From: Candidatus Methanomethylophilus sp. 1R26
Lineage (GTDB): Archaea; Thermoplasmatota; Thermoplasmata; Methanomassiliicoccales; Methanomethylophilaceae
Assembly (NCBI RefSeq): GCF_001481295.1
Contig: NZ_LOPS01000049.1
Span: 1 to 64,000, forward strand
Direction: 5' to 3'
Length of the DNA stretch: 64,000 bases
Part shown: piece by piece, positions 47,114 to 58,200 of the stretch
How positions within the stretch are numbered: the first letter of the stretch is position 1
How the letters are laid out: every line of letters starts with the position of its first letter
Position numbers and translations under genes: made by a program
The notes under the pieces: generated by a model
The model's input: only the letters and a program-made list of their open reading frames with translations
What the model was told of the DNA's origin: nothing
Databases searched by the model: none

Positions 47114-48482
47114 TCAGCTGTCGTCTTCTCCGCGGTAGATGGCTATGTATGACTCGGGGTCGCGGTAGACGCTTGGGTTCGAGACGATATCATAGACGTC
47201 CGGGAGGTTGAACATCATCTGGAAGCTAGTGCGCTTCCTGGGCTTTATGAAATCGCATTTTCTCGGGTCCGCCGCATGGCCGAGGACCCAGCACATCTTC
47301 TCGTAATCGTCGAAGAAGTACTCCTGCAGGAGGGGGATGATGTTCTTGGTAAACACCTTGGCCAGGTCATCCATGTTCCTGATGTGTATGAAATAAGCAT
47401 GACCCAGCGTATGCTCCCTGTCGTACAGGGCCTCGATGCGCTTGTTGATGGTCCTCAGCAGCCGGGAGAGGTCCACGTCCATGATCCTCATGCCCTTTAG
47501 CACGTCCGGGTCCGGCATCATCTCGACGAACTGGAACCTCCTCCTGAGAGCGGTGTCGAGCGCGGTCAGGGACCTGTCCGCGGTGTTCATGGTTCCGAGC
47601 ACGTACACCTTCTGCGGAACTGAGAACTTGACCTTCAGCTGGGGGAGGAAGACCTCGAGGCACTCGGGCATGCCCTGCCTCCTCGAGGATTCGAGCAGGG
47701 TGATCAGCTCTCCGAAGATCCTCGAGATGTTGCCTCTGTTTATCTCGTCGATGATGAAGACGCAGTTCCCCGTGTCCTCGAAGACCGGGTACTCCTTCTC
47801 CATGGAGGCGAGGAAATCCGAGGCAGTGCAGCTCAGCCGGGCCGGTGCATCGGATTCGATGCCGCACAGCGGGCCCTGCTCCCTCACGATCGCCCATTCG
47901 ACGGAGGCAGCGGTGCCGGCTACATCCTTCACGATCCCCACTGCATCGGACGAGCCGCGAGAGAACATGGAGATGACGATGTCCCCCCGGCCTTATCCCT
48001 TCCGGAAGGCATCCGGCCGGAAGGCTGCCGTCCGAGAGTGCCTTCTCCCTGGCCGGATTGGCGCCGAACCCTCCTGGGGACACCGCCCATACAGCGGCGT
48101 CCGGATCGGCGGACAGCAGGTCCTTGGGCACGCCGTCCCCGACATGCACCGGTTTCTTGGAATCGTGGCAGAAGGAATAGAACACTCCGGGGACCGGCGA
48201 GTAGATGAGCGACCCGTCGTCGCGGACCTCAGGCCTAATCCCCTCGATGAAGTCGTCGTAGCTGAGGGACTGGTGGAAGGTCATGAAGTCGATCCTCCTG
48301 ATCTTCGTGTACCGGTCGTACTTCCTCAGTGCCAGGTCGTAGCCGCCGGCGATGACGTCCTTCAGGGGCCTGCCTTCGATGATGGCCACGGCGTAGTTGA
48401 CGACGTTGTACGTCTTGCCTGTGCCCGGGGGCCCGTAGAGCAGGAGGTTGTTGGAGATCGCTTCCTTCACGTCAGCGCTCAT
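47114..48482 (-). CDS. McrB-like AAA+ GTPase with an inserted EVE/PUA-like domain (one frameshift)
   Basis: AAA+ protein of the McrB/5-methylcytosine restriction type. Walker A GPPGTGKTYN is almost at the N-terminus, Walker B is VFIIDEINRGNISRIFGELI, and sensor 1 is YVLGTMNTADRSL with the arginine-finger region DTALRRRFQF. Between Walker A and B an insert reads AAVWAVSPGGFGANPAREKAL ... GDIVISMFSRGSSDAVGIV, which resembles EVE/PUA-like modified-base readers placed in some McrB homologues. One extra base in the C6 run at 47983-47988 breaks the frame. About 456 residues after repair. No N-terminal DNA-binding domain and no mcrC nearby. It overlaps the upstream membrane protein gene by ATGA. Confidence 0.85.
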
Positions 48483-49324
48483 GCTCCGCTCTCCTCGGTC
48501 CGGACCTCCTCTGAGGCGGGCACATCCTGCGGATCGAATATCATTTCAGCGTCGATAGGCCCGTCGGAGATGACCGTCTTCCCGCTGTCGTCGATGATGA
48601 GATCGAACTTGGCGTCGAGGACCGCCTTCTTCCCGCTGAACTGATAAGAGATAGTAACATCGAACCTCCCGTCGCACAGCGAGGTCTCCTTGAACCTGAA
48701 CTTGTAGACGCTGTACCCCGGGACGGACTTGGAGCAGACCGTGAGGATAGGCAGGGTGCGGCCGTCTTTCAGGCTCAGATTGACCTCCACCTCGAAGGGG
48801 TTGGAGCCGAACAGGCTGTTGATGTAGATCTCCCCGCTGTAGATGTACCCGTCGCCGGTGAGCTTCGAGAAGCCGACCTGGCGGTCCCTGACGTACGGGT
48901 TGCCGGCGGTCGCGAATCCCTGGGACTCATAGTACCTGTCCACCGTCTTGGACAGCGATATGGCGGACACGGTCAGCGCGGCCGTCACGGCCCACATGAT
49001 CACAGCGGCTATGAACAGGGGATCGGACAGGTCTGAGAAGGCAGCCGCCGCGAACGCTGTGGCCGCGGTGGCGAGGACCAGGCAGACGGCTAACGCCGCC
49101 CTGAAGGCAACAGGGAGGCCGTTGAGATGGTTCCTTCTCGGGCAGTCGCGCTCGTCTGTGGTGACCGCCCCCTCCGATTTGTATAAGCCCACTCCGCTCT
49201 CGTTCTCCCTCCGGTACAGCAGGACGCTGTCTCCCGGAGTTATGTCCAATGCATCCATCACGCCGTTCTCGAGGACGACCCTGTTGAAGTCGTCTACCCT
49301 GCTCGTTCCAAGTATCTTCAGCAT
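48479..49324 (-). CDS. AbrB-like domain fused to a two-helix membrane protein
   Basis: 281 residues. The N-terminal 45 residues (SRVDDFNRVVLENGVMDALD then ITPGDSVLLY) match the swapped-hairpin AbrB/SpoVT pattern. Two transmembrane helices follow (AFRAALAVCLVLATAATAFAA and PLFIAAVIMWAVTAALTVSA), then a beta-rich C-terminal domain of about 130 residues and an acidic tail. Start 49324 (MLKILGTSRVDD), after GGAGG/GGAGA, is preferred over 49396, because the latter overlaps the end of the upstream gene. The stop overlaps the McrB-like start, so the pair is coupled. Family not recognised beyond the AbrB part. Confidence 0.7.
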   Translation of the reverse strand: MLKILGTSRVDDFNRVVLENGVMDALDITPGDSVLLYRRENESGVGLYKSEGAVTTDERDCPRRNHLNGLPVAFRAALAVCLVLATAATAFAAAAFSDLSDPLFIAAVIMWAVTAALTVSAISLSKTVDRYYESQGFATAGNPYVRDRQVGFSKLTGDGYIYSGEIYINSLFGSNPFEVEVNLSLKDGRTLPILTVCSKSVPGYSVYKFRFKETSLCDGRFDVTISYQFSGKKAVLDAKFDLIIDDSGKTVISDGPIDAEMIFDPQDVPASEEVRTEESGA

Positions 49325-49361
49325 ATCTCCGCCTCCGTTGCGCGGTCTGCAGCCGTCATGA

Positions 49362-52255
49362 TCATACCCTCCTGGTCTGGAGGAGCACGAAAGCAAGTGC
49401 CAGCACCGCGATCACTACTCCCAGCATCCCGACGCAAGGGCCGCCGGGTCTATCCCGCTGCCGCTGTCCTCAGGCTCTGCGCTGTACGCGGCCACGACGG
49501 CCTTGCCGTCCATGTCGGCGGTCACAGGCAGGGTGCATACCGCATCCGTCCCGACCAGGCTGCCGTCCAGCATCCAGCCGCTGAACCTGAAGCCGGTCAT
49601 GTCGGGGGCCTCAAGGCGTATCTCCGACCCGGTCTTCGCGCTTATCTCCTGCACCGGAATCAGGTCCACGGATGTCGGGGCCTGGTCTTCGGTTGCGGCC
49701 GTCACCGCCATGAACCTGGCATGCACGACCACGCTCGTCTCGGTATCCACCAGCCCGTACAGATTCACGGAAAGGAACCCGTCGAACGGGTCGGAGGCCT
49801 CGGACACCCGGTCCGTTACCGTGTAATCCCCGTAGACGTACTTCAGGCCGGCGGTCAGGGGCAGGCTGGCGGTGGCCCTGCCGTCCGACCCGGTGCTGAC
49901 CTTGGCATACTGGGTTCCGTCGCAGTAGACGGTCAGCGAGATGTTCGGTACGGTGTTGTTCCTCGTCAGGGCACCGCCTTGTGAGGCGTAGGTCACGATC
50001 TGCTTCTTCACTATCGCATGCGCAGTGTAATCCGCCCCCGAGGCCGACATATAGTACCCTTCGGAGGAGACGGACAGGCCGGTCACCGCATCGCCCTCCC
50101 ATCCCAGGATGCTGAACCGCAGGCTGCCGCCGTCGGAGGTGAAGGAAGCCCTGTGGCCGGCGCCTGAGACAGTGTAAGCGAACAGGGCCTCTGCTCCGGA
50201 CGGGAGCCCCGAGACCGTGTACGCTCCGATGGCTGAGGGGACCGCCCTCTCGAAGGACGAGGGGACCGCGGACACCTCTGAGGAATACGTGAAGTCCGCG
50301 AAGGCGGCAGCCGTCGTGAAACGGTCGTTGCTGAAAGCATACCCATCGACGGTTGCCCAGGTGACGGTCGCCGACGTTCCGGCCTTCACATAGAAGGAGA
50401 AGGTGCCGTCGGACGCCGGAACGATGAGGTCCGCCATGCTGGACTGCGATGCCCCGTACGATACGGCTGCGGATGCTCCCTGCGGCATGGTGCCGGCGAG
50501 GGTGCCGGAGCATTTGTATGCCGCATCATCCGATGCCAATGCGACCCCTGTGAAGGTCCCGGAGAGGACGGCGGTGCCGTTCTTCCCGGAGGCCAGGTCG
50601 GGTATGCCGGACGGCGAGGAGTCAGCAGCTTTTATGTCGGCGACCGAGAACGAGTACACGTCCCTGGGGGACCCGGCCGTGAACCCGGCGAACGAGATGA
50701 CGAGGTATGCTGCGCATCCTGACGGCAGGCCGCTCGGGACCTTGTAGACCACCGAGGTCAGGCCGCCGGCGCCGGTCGGCCCGACAGCGGCGGCATGGCC
50801 GGCGGCGATGGCAGTCGATATGGTTGATGGATCATCGGTTATCGCATACGGGCTGCCGCTCCCCGTCTGATAGTACCAGACAGCCGATACCGTCGCATCC
50901 CTGAGAGGGCGTCCATTGGAAGATTCCGCGGAGACGGATACAGACGACTCAACGGCGGTCAGGGCAATCTCTGCGGAGGACGAAGGCGACCACAGAACGT
51001 TCCCCTCGAGAAGGCTCGACGGGAACGGGCTGCCCTCAGTCTTCGGAAGGCCGTCGAGGATCCCTCCGTCGCCGTCGTTGGCCTGGAAAGTATAGATGCT
51101 TCCGCTCACGGCGCGGACATAAAGGTACACCGTATCCCCCTTCGGGACGGTGTACGATATCCCGGCCCTGCCGGAGCTGTCGGTGGCGGATATCACAGAG
51201 CACATGCCGGATACGGCCGACTTGTTGTACATCGACGGGTCGTCGGAGGACGCGTTCTGTATGAGCCATACGGCATTGATTTCCACGCCTGCCGCCGGAA
51301 CGCCCCCTGCATCCGAGACAGTGACCCAGAGGGTCTTCTCGGAAGCGCGCACCTCGGGAAGCGCAGTGTCCGAGATCGCCGTGCCGGGCTGCGGGATGTA
51401 TGGGAACGTGTACCCGCTGCAGGACACTGAGGTCAGAGATACCGTCGATCCCTTCGGCACTCTGAACGAGAAGGATCCGTCCGATGCTGTGCTGACGGTG
51501 CCGGTATCGGTCCTTCCCCCGGCCGATGCGTAGGAAACGGATGCGCCTTCGATCGCGCTCCCGGAGGCATCGGCGACGGTCCCCGATACTTTGACGAAGT
51601 CCCTCGCGAAGAATGTCTGGGCCGAGATCGAATATCCTCCGGACTCCACTTCTGCGGAATAGGTGCCGGAGACCGAGCCTGTGCGGATATCGCAGCTCTC
51701 CGATGAACCGACCGTGAATATGCATGCATGCTGCATGGCAGTAGACAGGGGTATCCCCCCGCCGACGGTCACGGAGGCACGGTCACTGCCTGAGATCTCC
51801 GTCTGCACCCCGTCCTTCTCGACGGCTACTGTCGCGGATGCTCCGTACGACGATGTGAACATTACCTGGAGGATCGCGAACCCGTCGGAGCTTCCGAGAC
51901 CCAGGCGGGCGCGTATGTCCCCCCTGATGTCCGACAGGGATGCGCCGGTCTCAGAGTAGGTGAGGATGCTGCCCGCCGAGGAACCGGATGACAGGCCGTA
52001 CCAGAACCCCTGATCGGATAACGTCCACTCCTCGGGCTCCAGCGACCTTGGCAGCTTCTCGTTCATGTAGGCGAGGGACCCATAGTCCTCCGAGTCCTGG
52101 TCGTAGACATCGACTGACAGCCCGCCTACGGCGGCCGCCTCCGATCCCTCCGCCGGGAAGAGCGCCAGGACCAAGGCCGCCGATGCGATGACGACCGCGG
52201 CCGCAACGGCCGCGCGCTTCCATGCTGCTGACATATGGTTCTGCATCTGCATCAC
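49362..52255 (-). CDS. Secreted, membrane-anchored protein with carboxypeptidase-regulatory/Ig-like repeats (3' frameshift)
   Basis: About 960 residues. Signal peptide: AAWKRAAVAAAVVIASAALVL after a basic start. Several beta-sandwich modules follow, such as VSGTVADASGSAIEGASVSY with DGSFSFRVPKG, then similar repeats (KTLWVTVSDAGGVPAAGVEI; SSNGRPLRDATVSAVWYY). The given frame ends in ASGCWE at 49415. Shifting by one base near 49435 yields VGMLGVVIAVLALAFVLL plus basic residues and a stop at 49362, a classic C-terminal membrane anchor. It starts 3 bases after the adhesin stop (GAGGTG before ATG). Confidence 0.75.
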
Positions 52256-52258
52256 ACC

Positions 52259-55200
52259 TCAGGACCTCATCCTCGCGACGATTACCGCCGCGCACACGAA
52301 CACTGCCAGCACGCCGGCCAGCACCCAGATCAGGCTCTGGTCGACCTTCTCGAACTCCGGGGATATCACTATGTCCGAGTTCACCGTGCCGCTGGTGCGG
52401 TTCCAGCCCTCGAAGTGGTACCCGTCCTTGGACAGGGATGCCCCGTCCCAGTCGGAAAGTATCTCCTTCAGGTCCGATGAGCCGTCGACCGTCTTGGTGT
52501 AGACTCCGTCAGCGACCGTCCAGTCGGAGGGGGCGCCGGAGACGGAGACCCCGGACAGGTCCAGGCTCACTCTGCACTGGCCGGCCTTCCATACGGCGTA
52601 GAAGGTGATTATCCCTCCTGCATCCGCATTGGACGCCAGCCCCTCGGTGAACTTCGTCACCGATATGGCGGAGTTGCTGTCGCCGCGCTCCAGGGACCAG
52701 CCGACCGCCGACTTGTTGCCCATCTTTCCGAGAACGGAACTGTCGGCCAGGGATATCTGGTCGCCCACAGTGTAGACGCTGCTGTCCACAGGCGGGTCGG
52801 CCGTTCCCCCGTTGGCGTCGTAGACGATCGTGTAGCTGATCGGGGTCCAGACGGCATCGAACCTGACCGTCTCGCCGCCGGACACGGACAGGTTCTTGAA
52901 GTACGTGCCGTAGGCGAGCGACAGGTCGCCGATCCTGTTCCAGCTGGACCCGTCCGTGCTGACCATGGGCACAGCGGAGGACCCGGCGCCGGTTATGGAC
53001 CATCCGGCGAACTCGTAACCGCTCCTGGTCCCGGGGACCAGCATGGTCGGCTCGTCGTACTGGGCGGTGATGGACCTGTAGCTCTGGGTGTCCCTGTCCC
53101 TGTACTCGATGGTGTAGCTCGCCGGGGTCCAGGAGGCGTAGAGGACGAACTTGTCCCCCGAAGAGGGCGCCATCTCGCGGGTGAACGCCGTTCCGTCCCT
53201 CAGGACGGCGGTGTCGCCGACGTTCAGGACCCAGCCTGCGAAGGCGTACCCGACCCTGGAGGAATCGGAAGCGACCGGCAGGGTGAGGGTCTGGCCGAGG
53301 GAGATCATGGTCTGCCTCAGCGTGTAGGTGCCCTCTCCGCCGTTCCAGTCGACGGTGATCGCATAGGTGGCGCGGGACCATGTGGCCGTCAGCTTGACCG
53401 TCTTCCCGGGATCGTCGGTGAGGTTGAGGAACACGGTCGCTGCGACCGCGCCGCCGGACCATCCGCGGAACCCGGACTCGGTCTTGTACTGAGCGTGCAC
53501 GGAGAGGTCGGACGAGGTCCATCCGGCGAACACGTACCCGCTCCTGGACGGAGCGTCTATGTGGACCTCGGAGGCGTACTCCGCGGTCCTGGGGGTGCTG
53601 CTGCCCGCAGTACCGTTGTTCAGGTCGTACTCTATGCCGTACGTCTGCCTGTCCCAGACAGCGTACATCACGATCTTCCCGTCGTTCCCGTGCCCTGCGA
53701 CGGCAAGGGAGTCGTCGAGGGTCGTCCCGGTCCAGGGGGCGCCGCCCTCGTAGTACGACCATCCGCCGAAGGTGTATCCTGCCCTCACGATCTCGGACTC
53801 GCCCGGGGCCCACAGGGTTATCGGGTCCCCGTAGGCGTAGTAGGAGGTGTTGGGCATGGTGCCGATCACCATTCCGCCCGAGAGGTTGTAGCTCAGGGCG
53901 AAGGAGATCTCGTTCCAGATCATGGAGAACGCGATGACGTCGCTGTTGGCGTCGCCCACGGCCGCGAGCTCCGCGCCCACGGTGAACGCGGCGCCGCTGG
54001 CTATGGTCTGGCCGCCGGCGGTCCAGCCGCCGAACCTGGTGTGGATGTTGAGGGTATAGTCCCCGATGCTCCAGATGGATGTTCCAGGCTGGCCGTACAC
54101 GGCCTCCATGTCGGGGTAGTTCGCCTTCACGGCGTTGGCCTGGGTCTCGCTCATGCCTGTAGTGTCGACGGAGACGGTGTAGGTCTTGGAGACCCAGCTT
54201 ACGGAGAGGATCAGCACCCTGTCCGATGCGAAGCTGTCGATCATCTGCTTGGTGAGCCTGAAGTCGGAGACGTAATGCTCGTCGCCGACCGAGCCTGAGA
54301 TCCCGGTCCAGTACCAGTAGCCGACCTTGTGGCCGGTCGGGGCCGATACGGCCGGGAGCTTGACGCCGTGCTCGTCGCTGTCCACGATGACGCCGGTCAG
54401 GTCCGCAGGGGCCTCTCCGGTGTAATCCTCGCCGAGGCTGAACCTGACGGTGTACTCCACCGGCTTCCAGGACCCTTCCATGGTCAGGTAGCACATGTCG
54501 GCCGCAGCCGCCATCTCATCTGTCAGCTGGTACTGGTAGTTGGGCATGAACAGGCCGTCGATCCCGAGGATCCTGTAGCCTTCGAACGTGTACCCAGTCT
54601 TCGTGTAGGTGCTCAGGAAGGGCACCACGGTGAAGTAGCCTCCCACCCTGCAGGATGTGGTCGCCGGAACCTTGTTCCCGGCGTCGTCGTTGATGCTGTA
54701 GGATATCCAGTATATCCCGCTGTTCATCAGGAAGGTTATCTCCGCATCGCTCGACGAATCGCTGAAGATCGCGTACGTCACAGAGGTTATGGCCGTCCCT
54801 CCGCAGAACGCCTTGTTGAGGGAGTACATGCTGTGCAGGGGCGTGGGCACCGCGAATCCGGCGGCGACCGCCGAATACGGGATGCTGTCGATGACGTCCC
54901 CGTCCATGTACTTGTTGTCCGGGATCTGCGTTCCGGCGCGCTTGTGGATGCCGTACTGGGTCCATCCGTTCATCTCGAACTCCGTCCCGGAGATGGTGGC
55001 GCCCGAATCGGAGAACCTGACGGTGATCGAGAACTGCCTCTCCTCGAACGTGACCTCCACCGAGATGTTCTTGGTAAACGTCTGGCCGGTGGCCAGCTCG
55101 GTGAAGTCGGTGGTGTTGAAGTAGCCGATCACCTTGTAGCCGACGGTCTTCAGGGAGATGTCCCTCCCGGAAGGATAGGTGTCGTCGGCGCACACGAGCG

Positions 55201-58200
55201 TGAGCCCTGAGGCCGGGTCGCTGCCGACGGTGAACGTGAACGGCCCTCTCACCGTCACGGGGCCGGCACCCTGGATGTGGTCCCCTGTGAAGGTAATCGT
55301 GTACTCGATGGAGCTGAACTTGGCGGTGTAGGTCTGGCCGGCCACGAACTTGGACGTTCCGGGCACGGCCTTGATGCCGTTGCTGTCGTACCAGCCTTCG
55401 AAGCTGTATCCGTCGGCGGGCACCTCCATGCTCTTGAACAGGTTGTAATCGGCAGGGTTCTTGAAAGAGGACCTCTCGCCGAACACGTGGTCGTAGTAGA
55501 CGCTGACGGCCGTGCCGGGGGAATCTCCCTTCGCGATGGTCACGGTGACCTCCATGTCCTCGGAGACGAGCTCGAACCTGTCGAAGATGTACCCGGCGCG
55601 GACCGAGGAGGCGGACGCGTCGAGATAGAACACCTCGCTTCCCCTGTAGATGGCCACGCTGAGCACCACGAGCTTGTCGTTGTCGAACTCGGGAACCGCC
55701 ATCAGAGATCCGTAATGGGCCGTCTGGGACAGCGGCGAGGTGCCCTCGCTGGACGTGATGGTGAAGGTAGCATCGCCGGCGTCCGAGACATTGCCGGTGA
55801 ACACCACCGGGACGTTCTTGGACAGGGGGTAGACGGGGACGGCCATACCGGACCTGGCCGTGATGCCGCTGCTGAAGTCGCTGTCCGAAGCGTACACCTT
55901 GATCGTGCTGCTCGCTCCGACCATGGTGAAATAGTAGTCGGCGGACGCGCCGTACGGCAGCACGATCATGCCGCCGTAGATGGCCTTGTAAGTCTCCTGC
56001 CCGGCGGGCAGGAGGACGGACACAGTGGAGCTGACCTCCTGCACGAAGGTGAAGGACCCGGAGAATGCGGACCTGCTGTCGGAATCGGCATGCACGGTGA
56101 CGGACATCCCCGGGCACGGCACGATCGAGGCCGCCATAGCGGAGTTCGCAGTGCCGTTGAACCAGAACGCCGCCGACGCGGTACCGGGTATGCCGGTGTA
56201 ATCGAACGCCCCCTCTCCTATGGAGGTCACGGACGCAGCGATGTAGACGGTGCTGAGAGGCGAGTTCCGGAAGGCATAGGCGCCGATCGACGTGAGAGAG
56301 TCGGGAATCACAGCAGACCTCAGGGAACCGCATCCCTCGAAGGCGCTCTCGCCAAGATAGGATGTTCTGGGGCCGAGGGTCACCGAGCGCAGCGCAGTAC
56401 TCTCGAACGCATGACCGCCGACAGAGGTTATCCTGATGAATGGGTTCAGGCCGGTCCCGGAGTTCAGCGATGAGAGCGTGACGCATCCGGAGAACGCATA
56501 ATCGCCTACGGAGGTTGCAACCGGGGCGCTGACAGATGCCAGAGCCCTGCATCCGTAGAACTGGTACGGAGCGATGGCCTTCGCCGCGGGCATCTCGGCC
56601 GAGACCAGGGACGTGCATCCGTAGAACGTGCCGTCGCGAACGTCTCAGCAGAGGTCATGACGACCGAGGTCAGCGCGGTGCACCCGTGCAAGTCTGCGAG
56701 GAACGAGACGGCCGCAGGGACGCTGATGCTCTGGAGCATCGGCACCTTGCAGGGATCGGAAGACGCCGAGCTGTTGAAGAGGTTCGCAGGCAGGGACTTC
56801 AGCGAGGGCGACGAGAAGGCCGTCAGGGAAGTGCATCCATAGAACGCATAATTCCCGACGGACTCTATGCCGCCCGATGTCCCGACGGTCACCGTCTTCG
56901 CGCCGGTCTCGGCGAACGCATAGCTGCCAATGTACTCGGCCGAAGAGAGCGCGTATGCTCCGGAAGCGTTGACCGATGTCAGAACGGAGCACCCGTAGAA
57001 CGCGAAGTCTCCCACCAACTTGAGGGCCGGCATAGTGACCGACCCGAGGTTGATGCACCCGCCGAAGACGGCGTACTTCGATGCATCGGAAGCCGAGACA
57101 GGAACGGAGACCTCCGTTCCGATGCTCTCAGCCGATTCCAGGGTGAGGGATACGAGCGCGGTGCATCCGGAGAATGCCAGCGCGCCCACCGACACCGCGG
57201 ATCCGGCCGTCACCGACGAGAGCACGGAGCATCCGGAGAACGATCCCTCCGGTATGCCGGTGAGCCCGGCGGCGGAGAAGGATTCCAGGGAAGCGCAGCC
57301 GCTGAAGGCGTAAGCTCCGAGGGATACGGTCCTGTCGGAGAAGGCTGCAGACTGCAGCGAGGCGCAGCCGTCGAAGACATATGTCCCGAAGGACGCAGCC
57401 AGCGGCATTGTTCCAGACGTGATGGATGTCAGACCCGACCCCGCGAAGGCCCTGTTCCCGACGGTCGCGGCGGCAGGGGCGGAGAAGGACGTGAGCGAGG
57501 CGCAGCCCTCGAAAGCGCTGGGCGAGATGTATTCGCTGATGCCCAGCACCACGTTGTTGAGGGAAGAGCACCCGTAGAACTCGCGCCCGTTCTGGAGCAG
57601 GAGGTTGGCCCTGTCGAGGTTGATGGTCTCCAGCGACCTGCAGCCCTCGAACATCGATGCAGGCAGGGTCAGGGACCTCGTGGACCCGCTTATGAGCGTC
57701 ACCTTGGCGAGCGATACGCAGTTCTTGAACTGCCCGGCCTGGCCGAGAGTGGTCGCGCCCGATATGTCGACCTCCTCCAAGTCGCTGAAGCCGCTGGACA
57801 TGTCCATGGTGAACCTGGTGACGGTCGGGATGATTAGCTTCTTCAGCTTTGTAGCAGAATGCGATCCCGCCGCCATGAACGTGGCCGACGGGAGCTCGGC
57901 TATGGTCCCGTAGACCTTCAGGGACAGCAGAGAAGTGCAGCCCTGGAAGACCTTATCTCCCATAGTCAGAGAGGCGCCGGAAGACCCAAGGACGACGTCC
58001 GTCACAGCAGAACCTGCGAACGCACCCTCGCCGACCACCCTCACGCCAGTCAGGCTGACGGTGTTGTCGGACGAGTTGATCTGCTTGATCCCGCTGTTCC
58101 TGAAGGCGTACTTCCCGATCTCGGTGCAGTTGCCGAAGGTAGCAGAGGAGAGCTTGGCGCATCCGTCAAAAACGGATTCCCCGACCTTGGTCATGGAGGG

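Noticed and set aside
52300-54500. Other-frame long ORFs inside the adhesin (Arg/Gly/His-rich)
   Set aside because: Low-complexity Arg-rich translations of a GC-rich gene. They lack a promoter, homology or ribosome site.
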